A program made the translations under genes and the position numbers. The notes beneath the pieces were generated by a model, which had not been told where the DNA came from, did no database searches, and saw only the letters and a program-made list of their open reading frames with translations. Shown in pieces: positions 10,500-21,189 of a DNA stretch of 64,000 nucleotides. Position 1 is the stretch's first letter; each line of letters begins with the position of its first letter. The stretch lies in the NCBI GenBank assembly GCA_037974335.1, contig CM075760.1, positions 43,714,103 through 43,778,102 of the forward strand, written 5' to 3'. This stretch comes from Prionace glauca (taxonomy: Eukaryota; Chordata; Chondrichthyes; Carcharhiniformes; Carcharhinidae).

Positions 10500-11735
10500 A
10501 TGGGAGTGGTTAGTGGTTGGGTAGTGTTTAATTCCAATATGGTAGATTAACTCAGAAACTTAATTCAAAGGTAACCAGAGATAATTGTAAATGAGAGAAG
10601 AATATCTTAATGGTGGAACTTTTCCTCACAAGTAAAGACAAATTTCTGTCAAAGTTTCTGCCTGATTTTGAAACGTCGCACCAATATGTAACAATATTTC
10701 AGAAATTAGTATGTGGGACCATGGCGCAAGGATAACTACGGATTAGAAGATTCCAAGATCGGCCCCTGGCTGGGTGGATGTAGCGTTTTGGATGTTCCAT
10801 GTTAGTTTCAATGCAAAATTTCTTCAAAAACTTTAAACTATTCATATAAATGCTGACAAATTTCAGTCAGCTTACCCAGAAGTTTATGTTAGGAAAAATT
10901 AAATTCTACTGAATGATCTGCATTAAATAAATTTAAACGAGTTTTTTAAATGACGAAATTTTGCTAAATTGTTTTGAAAAATAACATTTTAATAAGTTTA
11001 AACTTTTTTTAAAGTTGGAAACGTCTAAACGAATGCACGAAAACGTTACTTTTCAAAATGCAGAAACTGGTTTCCAAAACGTTGCCCAAATCTTATTAGC
11101 ATCTAGGGAAGAATTTGATTTAAATATGTTTAGTACTAAGAAATTCGCAACGTATTTAATAAAAGGAAATTACTATGGATGCTGGAATCTGAAACCAAAA
11201 GAGAAAAGGTTCGAATCCAGATAACTCTTTACGAAAGCTTTGGACATGAAAAGTCAGCATATTTCTCTCCTTGCGGATGCTGCCAGTCCTGTTAAGATTT
11301 AACAGCATTTTCTCTTTCGCAACATATTTTAATTCCAACGGAGCTTTTCAAAAGTTGACCAATTCTAGTTGAATGCCATGGAGAAATATCTTTGAATAAG
11401 TTTCGTTTAGAAAAGTTCACAAATTAGCCACAAGGTGGAGATGCTGGGATGTTCTCCGAGCGAGTGAAGGAGATTGAAGGGAGATGTAATCGAAGTGGAT
11501 GAGATGAGGACAGGCTTTGCCCAGGTAGAAAAAGAAAATATGATCCCATTAGCTGGTGGTATTAACGGAAAATGGGGCGGGGGGAGGTGCAGGGAAGCAG
11601 CCATTTATAAAATTATGGGCAATGTGGGACTGGGGAGGAGGGTGGTGGTAGGTGGAGGAGCGGGAGGCGGATGCTGGATGCCGCCAGATGTGAAGATTCA
11701 GAGTTCAGACACTCGAGTGGTGTGATATTCCAGTG
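10500..11735. other. Intergenic, AT-rich
   Basis: I see only a dispersed-repeat piece near 11165-11325 (GATGCTGGAATCTGAAACC, then GATGCTGCCAGTCCTGTTAA) and a G-rich tract near 11570-11680. No gene. Confidence 0.45.
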
Positions 11736-11737
11736 AT

Positions 11738-11776
11738 AGTTTCTGTACGGGGCCTTTATCAGTTTGTATCACTGTG
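11738..11776 (-). promoter_or_regulatory. 23-RSS of the minus-strand V segment
   Basis: On the minus strand: heptamer CACAGTG (11776-11770), 23-bp spacer, nonamer ACAGAAACT (11746-11738, 7/9 to consensus). It directly follows the V coding end. Confidence 0.82.
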
Positions 11777-12084
11777 AGTGTCCAGCGCACAATAATACAT
11801 GCCACTGTCACTCAGCTGTACATCTGTCAGCGTTAAACTGAAGAAACGATTCGATGCTTGGAGTATTGAAGAAAACCGGCCTCCCACATGCTCAGCTTTT
11901 TCTGTTTCTCCTTCTGAATTCTTTCTGGTTAAAAAAACCGGCTTCTCCCCCAATTTTTGTCGGTACCAGAGCAGGCCATAGCGGCGGCTGTCTGTGGAAA
12001 ATGAACAGGGCAACACCATGCGTTCTTCCTCCAAACATGTTACCGATGATGCAAGTTGTGTAACAGTATCAGAATAACACAGTC
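11777..12084 (-). CDS. TCR delta/alpha-type V segment, inverted
   Basis: Read on the minus strand after an acceptor ATTTGAAG with a pyrimidine-rich tract. The frame gives SDTVTQLASSVTC, the first Cys in MVLPCSF, LLWYRQKLGEKPVFL in FR2, FFSLTLTDVQLSDSGMYYC and a CAL end, followed by the 23-RSS. All canonical positions (Cys, Trp, YYC) are kept and the frame is open. I could not find a leader exon in the roughly 200 bp before the divergent NAR promoter, so it may be leaderless like an SDV or have a more distant leader. With its orientation opposite to the J segments it could only rearrange by inversion. The locus class (alpha or delta) cannot be settled from sequence alone. Confidence 0.8.
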
Positions 12085-12279
12085 CTTCAAATACAGAATA
12101 AACAGAAAATAAATAGGTGTTTTGACTTGGGACATCATTAAAAAATCTTTCATCTCCTCTTCACAATAGGTGGTGGCCCATTGGTGTTATCGCTAGACAA
12201 TTAATGGAGAAAAACAGACAGGAATCCCGCCACTGCAGGATTTGAACATAGTAAAAAAAATCTGGATCTAAGATGATGG

Positions 12280-12762
12280 ACGTGGCCTAATTTACTGATG
12301 ATCGGGCCTGAAGTATATCATTGCAGTTCCTGAGAGCAGTCCAGTTTTGCACTCTCAATTTCCCCGTCATGTAAACCATCAGCTCCAGACAACAGAGCGA
12401 GCGAATCGTTGTTATCACCCTGTGTGCGTGTGTGTGTGTGTGTTTACCCACTGAGTACCGATCAAACTAACCCACACTGCGCGGATTGAATATAAAGCTC
12501 CCCCAGTCCATCCCAATTACAGACTCTGCGTGGGGTTCCAGCGCCGTTGTGTGGTTCCGCTCTGATGGTCCATTAACCTCACTGTGTTTAATTTCCAGGA
12601 CTTTCAGTCAGCCAGTGGTACAGAGCCCATCAGCGGTGACCAGGAAGGAGTTTGAGTCTCTCACATTACCTGTGTTTTATCTGGTGGTTATGATTTAGAA
12701 AATGGTCATTTCTTCAGACAAAACCAGACCGGGAGCGAATCTCCAGCGGAGGGAGATTTGTT
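12280..12762 (+). pseudogene. NAR-TCR V pseudogene, cassette 2
   Basis: The promoter block, leader, intron and V exon align with cassettes 1 and 3. The leader (about 12403-12458) has lost its ATG, is expanded by a TG repeat, and its donor reads CTGAGT. The V exon (from about 12600) keeps the SQPVVQSPSAVTRKE start but has a 1-base deletion near LTITC. The KEC cysteine is changed to Phe. The exon stops in FR3 at GGAGGGAGATTT, where retroelement sequence begins. No D, J or SDV for this cassette was found before 16 kb. Confidence 0.85.
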
Positions 12763-13130
12763 CGGCCCTTCGAGCCTGCTCTGCTATTAATCACAATCAT
12801 GGCTGATCACCCAACTCAATAGCCTAATGCTGCTTTCTTCCCATAAATCTCCATCCCATTCAGCCCAAATGCTATATCTAGTCGCCTTTTTAATGCACTA
12901 CACATTTTGACATCAAGTGCTTCCTGCAGTAATGAATTTCACAATCTCCCAACTGCTTGGGTGAAGAAATGGCTCCACATCCCTGTCTTAAACGGTTTAC
13001 ACTGCTTCCTCAGACTGTTACCCCTGATTCAGGACACTCGCACCATCGGAAACATCTGTTCTCACCCTGTTAGAATTTTATGAGTCTGTATGAAATGGTA
13101 TCAATGGGTGATATGCTGGGTGCTATTCTG
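12763..13130 (-). repeat. CR1-like LINE tail interrupting cassette 2
   Basis: On the minus strand this is a 3' tail and RT C-terminal remnant (the CTTTGGGTGAAGAAAT-like block near 12955-12970), related to 56640-57060. Its left edge coincides with the broken NAR V exon. Confidence 0.6.
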
Positions 13131-13134
13131 ATTG

Positions 13135-14651
13135 GCGGTTGGTGTCTCGTGGGGTGCCCCAGGGGTCGGTGCTGGGGCCTCAGCTATTTACCAGTTATAT
13201 AGATGATCTGGAGGAGGGGGCTGAGTGTAGGGTAACGAAATTTGCTGATGACACATCAGAACATAACATAAGAACACAAGAAATAGGAGCAGGAGTAGGC
13301 CATCCAGCCCTTCGAGCCTGCCCCGTCATTTAATAAGATCATGGCTGATCTGTTGTGTCTCAGTTCCACATTCCCGCCTTCTCCCCATAACCCTTAATCT
13401 TCTCGCTTATCAAAAACCCATCAACCCGCGTCTTAAAAGTACTTAGCGAGGCAGCCTCCACCACCTCAACGGGCAGAGAATTCCAGAGATTCACCACCCT
13501 TTGAGTGAAGAAGTTCCTCCTCAACTCCGTTCTAAACCGCCCCCCCCTTTATCTTGAGGCTGTGCCCCCTAGTCCTACTGGTCTTTCTGAGTGGGAAGAG
13601 CCTCTCCACCTCTATCCTATCCATCCCATTCATCATCTTATACGTCTCAATGAGATCTCCCCTCGTTCTTCTAAACTCCAACGAGTACAAGCCTAGTTTA
13701 TTCAGCCTCTCCCCATAGCTCAACCGACACGAAGATGAGTGGTAAAGCAAATTGCGTGGAGGGTGAGGAAAGTCTGCAGAGAGATATGGATAGGCTGAGC
13801 CAGTGAGCGAGAACCTGGCAGATGGGGTATAATGATAGCAAGTGTGAGGTTATCCACTTTGGCAGGAATAATAGTAGGAGGGATTACTATTTAAAGGGTG
13901 AAAAGCTGCAGCATGCTACGGTGCACAGAGACCTGGGGGTCCTTGTGCATGAGTCACAAAAACCCAGTCTGCAGGTGCAGCAGGTGATCAAGAAGGCGAA
14001 TGGGATGCTGGCCTTCATAGCGAGGGGGATTGAATATAAAAGTAGAGAGGTCTTGCTGCAACTGTATAGGGCATTGGTGAGCCCGCAGCTGGAGTATTGT
14101 GTGCAGCTTTGGTCGCCGCACTTGCGCAAGGTTATTTTGTCCTTGGAGGGAGTGCAGAGGAGGTTTACTAGGCTGATACCGGAAATGAGGTGGTTGGACT
14201 ATGAAGAGAAACTAAAGAGACTGGGTCTGTACTTGTTGGAGTTTCGAAGGATAAGGGGGGATTTTATAGAGACGTATAAGATAATGAAAGGGGTGGATAG
14301 GGTAGAGGTAGAGAGATTCTTCCCGCTTAGAAAGGATAGCAGGACGAGAGGGCACAGCCTCAAGATAAGGGGGGTGGGCTGTTTAGAACGGAGTTGAGGA
14401 GGAACTTCTTCACTCAAAGGGTGGTGAATCTCTGGAGTTCTCTGCGCATTGAAGTGTGGAGGCTGCCTCGCTCAATATATTTAAGTCACGGGTAGATAGG
14501 TTTCTGACAGACAAGGGAATTAAACGTTATGGGGAGAAAGTGGGAAAGTGGAACTGATTCACTTCACATCAGCCATGATCTTATTGAATGGTGGGACAGG
14601 CTCGAAGGGCTAGATGGCCCACTCCTGCTCCTATTTCTTATGTTCTTATGT
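13135..14651 (+). repeat. CR1-like LINE, family A, 5'-truncated and interrupted
   Basis: The first part carries the RT core motif [13 protein letters not shown] and the catalytic YIDD, up to the KFADDT block. After an inserted LINE (13259-13724) the element resumes with the open 191-codon C-terminal part (13822-14397) and the terminal TTATGTTC repeats. It is older than the element inserted in it. Confidence 0.85.
13259..13724 (-). repeat. CR1-like LINE, family A, nested insertion
   Basis: A reverse-oriented 3' fragment sits inside the RT of the host LINE. GACAC occurs at 13250-13254 and again at 13726-13730, and joining the flanks restores the host order GATGACACGAAGATG, so GACAC is the probable target duplication. 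Confidence 0.85.
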
Positions 14652-14689
14652 AAATCCCACTCATTCACCTGAATTTCAGCGAAAACAAT

Positions 14690-15535
14690 CCGAAGCTAAA
14701 CAATCTTTCCTCATAGATCAGTTCTGCCACCCCTGGAATTAGCCTATTAAATGTCGCTGTACTTCTTCGAGAGCAAGAACATCCTTCCTCTGAAAACGAG
14801 ACAAAAACTGCACGCAATATGGCAATTGCACCTCACCAAGCCACATTGTAACACGCATTCCTGCTTCTCTACTTCGAAGCTTCTCGCCATGAAGGCCCAT
14901 ATACAATTTGCCTTCTATTCTGTTTGCTGCACCTGCATGGTTACATTCAGCGACTGGTCCACATGGATACCCAGGATCCATTGTACATTCCTGTGTCCCA
15001 ACTACCAGCCATTCAGGCAGTAATCTGTCTTCTTGTTTTTTTTTCCGAAGTGAATAACCCCACACTTATCCAAATTATACTGCATCTGTCATTAATTTAC
15101 CCACTCACCCAACCTTTCCACATCATGCTGATTGACCTCTGTATCCTCGTCACTCTTCTCTCTTCCACCCAATTTGGTATCAACTGCAAGCTTTGAGATG
15201 TTGTATTTTGTATTTATGTTTTGTTCAATCGTCAAATAAGTGATATATGTTATGAATAGCTAGGGCCTCAGCACTGATCCCTCTAGCACCACACTACCTA
15301 CTGCCTGCCAATTTCCTAAGAACCAATTAATTCCAACTCTTTGTTTCATCATTGCCAACAAGTTTTCTAACCACCTCAATCCAACTCCCCCAATCCTATG
15401 TGATTTAATCTTGCAGGATAATTTCTTATAGGGGACTTTGGCAAACGCTTTCTGAAAGTCCAAGTATACCACTTGGACTGGCTTCCCCTGGTCAACCCTA
15501 CTCGCAATATATTTAAAGACATTTCTCCCCATCTC
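14690..15535 (-). repeat. CR1-like LINE, diverged internal fragment
   Basis: On the minus strand it contains YLDFQKAF followed by the usual RT spacing and a trailing C-terminal region (FQRKDVLALEEVQR). Many frame breaks; an older copy than the neighbouring family A elements. Confidence 0.65.
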
Positions 15536-15585
15536 TCTCTATTTGTCTCTATTCCTGTTCATCTCCCCCAGCATCGAACTCTTCC

Positions 15586-15587
<2 letters not shown>

Positions 15588-15633
<46 letters not shown>

Positions 15634-15640
15634 ACTCGCA
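15588..15640 (+). repeat. (CT)n(CA)n microsatellite
   Basis: Runs of TCTCTC followed by CACACA. Confidence 0.9.
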
Positions 15641-15644
15641 CACA

Positions 15645-16430
15645 GTATGACAACATACTGTGTAAATTCCTTTGGTAGTTTGTTTTAAAATAAGCCCCCC
15701 CCCCCACCCCGTGCTTATTAATGTATTAATTTGTTTGTTTATTTATACATTGATTGATGTCTGTAAATCAGCAATCCCAGAGTTTTGTTGCTGATGCTTT
15801 TCTTCAGAGACTGGCAGCTGGGCAATAACCCCAACCTGGAGACCCAAGATCTTGTGCCACTTCTCAGCTCCTCGCAGCAATTTGATTTCTGGTTACTGGC
15901 AAAGATGGTCAGAAATATTGCATCACTCCTTTGAAAACAGAATGCATAAGAGGCAGGGAAAGTTGCAAAGATATGGTCAGTTAGAAGTACTTAGAAGGAG
16001 GATAGAAGGAGAGGTTGTGGGTGGGTTGATGCGGGGTCACGACCTAGATAAGATCATCTATCTTCACAATTACAGAGAGTGAACAGAAGGTGAGAAAGGA
16101 AGAATGTAGGTGAAAAAGAGAGAGGTGGAACAAAAGGTCAAAATAGAGATGGTGAGGGAGGAAGAGAACATGAGGTAGAGACACTGTGTGAAAGCCTCCA
16201 GAGTATAGTCACGAGATGCAACTCCAATCACACCCTTTCAGATAGTCTGAACATGTGGAGAAAAATCCTGGGAGAATGATTTTAGAAGTGTCAGGAAGGA
16301 ATCTGCAGCCCCATCCCAAACTGAGAGAGGGAGTTGAGTAGCTTCTGGATACTGAGAGTGGGACGGGAGTTGGGGGTGGGGGAGGATGAACATTTCATTT
16401 CGTTTTCGAAGATTATGTTTGGAGATCTCT
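15645..16430. other. No recognised feature
   Basis: I searched here for Ig constant-domain exons, because of the transmembrane exon downstream, and saw no Cys-Trp-Cys Ig-fold pattern. It has a poly-C tract near 15697 and purine-rich DNA near 16080-16200. Confidence 0.45.
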
Positions 16431-16454
16431 ATCTTTTTTCCATTTCAAATCCCA

Positions 16455-16823
16455 TTTTATAATATCTTTCCTATAACAGGGTGACCAGAGCTGTACACAG
16501 AATTCCAAGTTAGGCCTTACCAATCTCTTGTACAACTTCAACAAGAGGTCCCAACTCATTTATTCGCTGTTTTGACCAATGAAACCAAGCTTGCCAAATG
16601 CCTTCTTCTCAACTCTATCCACCTGTGTCTCCACTGTCAAGGAGCTATGAACCTGTAACCTCTCAGATTTTTTTGTTCTCTAACTTCCCCAATACCTTAG
16701 CATTAACTAAGTGCTGCCCTGGTTCGATCTATCAGATGCATCATCTCGCATTTATCTAAATTAAACCCCATGTGCCATTCATCAATGCACTGGCCCAATT
16801 GATCAAGATCCCGTTACAATTCG
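16455..16823 (-). repeat. CR1-like LINE, family C fragment
   Basis: On the minus strand it matches the internal part of family C (CTATAACAGGGTGACCAGAG and onward), as at 19600-19960 and 48840-49190. It ends about 80 bp before the transmembrane exon. Confidence 0.65.
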
Positions 16824-16905
16824 AGAATGGGGAGATGAAAAATAACAATGAGATTCCCGGGATAAATAAAGTAATCTAATTTCATTTCCTGGTCTCCGCC
16901 CCCAG

Positions 16906-17105
16906 ACCCCACCGACTGCATCTGGATTGAAGACAATGAGGATGATAACAGCAACATCTGGAGAACCGCTTCCACATTCATCGTCCTGTTCTTCCTAAGC
17001 AGTTTCTACAGCACTGCCGTCACTCTGGTGAAGATGAGATTATTCAATTCACTCACATTTCAAACTGGCAGAATGGATTTGAAAAATCTCTCTTTGTTTC
17101 ACTGA
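16906..17105 (+). CDS. Orphan immunoglobulin heavy-chain transmembrane exon (IgM-type)
   Basis: After a strong acceptor (GGTCTCCGCCCCCAG) the frame is open to a stop at 17103-17105. It encodes an acidic, Cys-containing extracellular linker (DCIWIEDNEDDNSN), then IWR and the membrane segment [17 protein letters not shown], followed by AVTLVKM. This matches the highly conserved TM region of membrane IgM ([23 protein letters not shown] in part), not a TCR TM, which carries Lys or Arg in its middle. In IgM this segment pairs with the CD79 signalling chains. A weak donor CTG-GTGAAG lies at 17027; otherwise the frame reads on for about 25 residues. No Ig constant exon was found upstream. It may be a relic of an Ig heavy-chain cluster or a captured exon. 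Confidence 0.82.
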
Positions 17106-17493
17106 TTAAAAACATTAATGTCCCACATCAGAAACATCTGCTTCAATATTGCCTCTACTTTACAGATCAAATAACGGGTTGAACTGAAGACTTCCCTCAG
17201 CTGATTATCAAGATCTGTGTATGGTTCAACCATAATATCAGCTCTCGGTGACTGTATCAGTAAAATTCTCCCAGCTTATCATTCTGAATCTGTAACTTAG
17301 GCTACCTTAGGTTTTAATTCAGTTTTCAGTGTAAAATGTATCAGGCATTTTTATGATAATGTAATTATGGTTAATAGTTTCCCCGTAGATCAAATTTCAT
17401 GCATAAATTCGAAAATTGTTTGATTTCTTATTCACATTTGTTAATTGTTCTTTCTATTAATGTCCTGTTTTCTATTTCTGGTGTATGTAACAG

Positions 17494-17508
17494 ATGTCCA
17501 AATATTGA
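17494..17508 (+). CDS. Candidate second membrane exon
   Basis: After a pyrimidine-rich acceptor ending TATGTAACAG, the bases read ATGTCCAAATATTGA. A very short last membrane exon is usual in IgH genes, and this lies between the TM exon and the polyadenylation signals. The matching donor is weak, so this is tentative. Confidence 0.25.
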   Translation: MSKY

Positions 17509-17610
17509 CGGATTCCCTGTGCTTGTGTTCTATTTTCAATGTAAAGTTCGATCGTTATATTCACTTTTCTAACATTAAAAAAAGTTGTAAAACATTCTCT
17601 GAATTTTTAA

Positions 17611-17627
17611 AATAAACATTGAATAAA
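17611..17627 (+). terminator. Polyadenylation signals after the Ig TM exon
   Basis: Two AATAAA hexamers at 17611-17616 and 17622-17627, about 0.5 kb after the TM exon, in a position fitting a 3' UTR end. An AT-rich background makes chance occurrence possible. Confidence 0.4.
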
Positions 17628-17639
17628 AATTTAACCATC

Positions 17640-18225
17640 TCTGGCTTGACTTAATTCCGTTCTCTAAAACCCATCAACTCCGCTCCATTTCCCTATTATA
17701 GAGACCCCCCCACACCCCCCCCCCCCCTTTCCCAGACAGGCATGTCCCCCCCATGTATGGGATGTGGTTGAACTCAAGGTCCTTCCGTGAAAGAGTCATT
17801 GCGCCACCCAGTGATCCAGCCGTGTAAAGACACCTTCATCTCTGCCCTTTTATGATAAAATCCAGAGGTAGAATGAGTGAAAATGAGGAAACATTGATAA
17901 TTTCATTCATAAACTAGTCCGTCACCGACGAGTATCAGATAATCCTAAACAGCAAAGGCTCTGCTTCATCAGATGCAGGGCAGAGCTAGGCAGGAAATAG
18001 TTTCCTTTACACTGCCCCTTAAAAACACTATCAGAGACCCTACAGCATGGACTAACAGAACAAATCTCTCTGTACATTGTCCGATGAAACAATTTCAAGG
18101 CAGGCATACCACAAACTAGATAGAGAACACATACAGAGCAGTGATGCAAACCATGAGATGAAACAAAGAGACTTAGGTGTATTTCACATAAGCACATTAT
18201 CGATGACCAAGTTCCAAATTGTGAC
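17640..18225. other. No recognised feature
   Basis: Poly-C tract at about 17705-17730; otherwise nothing I can assign. Confidence 0.45.
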
Positions 18226-18227
18226 GA

Positions 18228-18914
18228 GGTGCAGCAGGTGGTCAGGAAGGCGAATGAGATGCTGGCCTTCATAGCGAGGGGGATTGAATATAGGAGTAGG
18301 GAGGTCTTGCTACAGCTGTATAGGGCATTGGTGAGGCCGCAGCTGGAGTACTGTGTGCAGTTTTGGGCGCCGCACCTGCGCAAGGATATTTTGGCCCTGG
18401 AGGGAGTGCAGAGGAGGTTTACTAGGCTGATACCAGAGTTGAGGGGATTGAGCTATGAGGAGAGGCTGAATAAACTAGGCTTGTACTCGTTAGAGTTTAG
18501 AAGAATGAGGGGAGATCTCATTGAGACGTATAAGATGATGAATGGGATGGATAGGATAGAGGTGGAGAGACTCTTCCCGCTCAAAAAAGACAGTAGGACT
18601 AGGGGGCACAGCCTCAAGATAAAGGGGGGGCGGTTTAGAACAGAGTTGAGGATGAACTTCTTCACTCAAAGGGTGGTGAATCTCTGGAATTCTCTGCCCG
18701 TTGAAGTGGTGGAGGCTGCCTCGCTAAATATTTTTAAGAAACGGGTTGATGGGTTTTTGATAAGAGAAGGGATTAAGGGTTATGGGGAGAGGGCAGGAAG
18801 GTGGAGCTGAGTCACGACAGATCAGCCATGATCTTATTGAATGGCGGGGCAGGCTCGAAGGGCCAGATGGCCTACTCCTGCTCCTATTTCTTATGTTCTT
18901 ATGTTCTTATGTTA
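18228..18914 (+). repeat. CR1-like LINE, family A, 5'-truncated
   Basis: A 193-codon open C-terminal RT part (18229-18810), starting QQVVRKANEMLAFIARGIEY and ending in the FFTQRVVNLWNSLPVEVVEA tail, then TTATGTTC repeats. Intact over its length and probably young. Confidence 0.9.
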
Positions 18915-19109
18915 TGGGATAATTTGAAGAGTCCAATATTGTATTTACCTGAAGACAATATCAATCTCACTATGATTCTATGACATAAGCACGGATTGCT
19001 ACTGATTAACACGAGTTGGAATTTTCCTATCCTGTCTAATACAATTCTCATGTCAGGCGACCTCAGGCAGGGATTTTCTGGCATTGGAACAAACACGGCC
19101 GGAAAATCA

Positions 19110-20130
19110 TACAGTCATTGATGTTTACAGAATGGAAACGGGCCCTTCGGCCCAACTTGTACATGCTGCCTTTTTTATAGACCGCTAAGGTCTCCAATTG
19201 CCGGCATTTGGCCCAATTTCATCTATCTTATCCATCTACCTGCCTTAATGTTTTCTTCACTGTCAAAACTGTACCCACCTCTACTCCCTCTAGCAGCTTG
19301 TTCCAGAAACGTACTACCCTCTGTGTGAAACAATTGCTCACCCAGACCCTTTTGCATCTTCTCATCTCGCCTTAAACGTATTTCCTCTAGTTTTTGAATG
19401 TATTTTGGGAAAATACATTGACTGTCTGGCTGATCAATGCCCCCATTATTTTCTAGGCCTCTGTAAGATCAACCCTACGTCTCCTACACCCCAGGGAAAA
19501 AAAAGTTCTAGTCTATCACGTTTCTCCTTAAGACACAAACATTCTAGTCCCAATACCCTCTTCGTAAATCTTTTCTGCACTCTTCGTAGTTTAATAATAT
19601 ACTTCCTATAACAGATTGACCAGAGCTGTACAGAATATTCCAAGTGTGGCCTTACCAATGTCTTCTACAACTTCAACAAGGTGTCCCAACCCCTTCATTC
19701 GCTGTTCTGTCCAAGGAAACCAAGTACGCCAAATTCATTCTTCACAACTCTGCCCAACGGTGACTCCACTTTGAAGGAGCTATGAACCTGTAACCTCCCA
19801 GATTCCTTGGTTCTCTAACTGTCCCCAGTACCTCAGCATTAACTAATAGCTGTCCTGGTTCGATCTATCAAATGCATCACCTCGCATTCATCTAAATTAA
19901 ACTCCATCTGTCATTCATCAACCCATTGGTCCAATTGATCAAGATCCCGTTACAATCGGAGATAACCTTTTTTTTTCACTATCCACAATGTACCAATCTT
20001 GTTGTCATCTGCAAACGGACTAACCATGCCTCCGGAATTCTCACCCAAATCATTAATATAAATGACAAATCACAATGGACCCACCCATGGTGTTAGAAGT
20101 TACAAGTTATTTTCTCCAAGATTTTGGGTT
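19110..20130 (-). repeat. CR1-like LINE, family C, 3' part
   Basis: On the minus strand, the 3' end GGGCCGAAGGGCCCGTTTCC is followed inward by RT C-terminal blocks (VRPHLEYSVQLWS near 19640). Related copies lie at 43194-43725, 48788-49600, 52240-52740 and 63020-64000. Diverged, with many breaks. Confidence 0.7.
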
Positions 20131-20550
20131 CAGACTTTCCCCATTTCTTTCACTGATGCGATGCTGACAGCTCTACATTTCCAGGTTTAAAATGTTTTCC
20201 CTTACGGACAGGCTGGGGGGACTTTTGCATAATGTGTTCCTTTCTTTGTTACAATCCCATCACCCAGCAAGATTGAAAGATACTGGTCAACCCTTCCGGC
20301 ATTTCCAAAGTTCCTTCCATCAGGAACGCTCATACAGACCTAGAATTATTTTGTGATGCATTTACAAAAACATATTTTGAATGGAAAATATTAACCTGTT
20401 TGTTCAGTTACTGTAATTAATGTCGGAATTAATTCAACCGGTACTAATCGTATCTCTGGAGCATTCCCATCCATGCTTCATAAAGGAGTTATGCACGGTG
20501 TCACTGGGAGTGTCACAGAGATAAGCGGCTCCACAGAGAGGGAGTCGAGG
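20131..20550. other. No recognised feature
   Basis: The gap between the LINE and the receptor exon; probably promoter and 5' UTR of the receptor gene, but no clear elements stand out. Confidence 0.35.
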
Positions 20551-20829
20551 TATCAACATTGGGAGAGAGAAATTGCAAGCTTTCTGCAATGGAGGTGTAT
20601 CCAGGAAAGGTAGATCTGGACATTCCCATAATGGTTCAGCATCTGAGGGGCAGAGATCTGAATGTTACAACAACTGAGAGGAGTTTATACTCGGTACTTT
20701 ACTTGCTGTCTCAAGATTGGCCGTCTACAGCTAAGCGTGTTGAATCTGTATTGAAACTGATTCGATACTTTTACTATCCAATCCTGGCTATTGTTGGTTT
20801 CCCCGGTAAGTTTCTCCACTGATTATGAA

Positions 20830-21185
20830 TGATGTAGCCCGTGTTTAACTCTGCCACTCTTGCCATCTGCTCCACCCTGTTTGCAGCTGATGCTTGTGGT
20901 CTGCGTCCTTATTGAGTTATCACATCTACAACGCGCAGATCATTATGTTAATGTTGCCTGTGTTGTGGAGTTTAGTTTGTAAAGATGTAAAAGATGTTTA
21001 GGAAGATGAAAAAGAATTGTGAAAACCGGGAGGAGGGGTAAAAGTGTGCAATCTCTTAAAAATGTGTTTTTGTTTGACGCTAAGACGTTTAAATTGCTGA
21101 ATACACAGAAACTTTAAGTTGTGACACTTATTCCAGAGGCCAAAAACATAGGGGCTGCCTTGGTAATTGGCACGACAGGTTTTGC
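20830..21185 (+). other. Receptor intron, unassigned
   Basis: No exon or repeat recognised. Confidence 0.4.
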
Positions 21186-21189
21186 ATTG

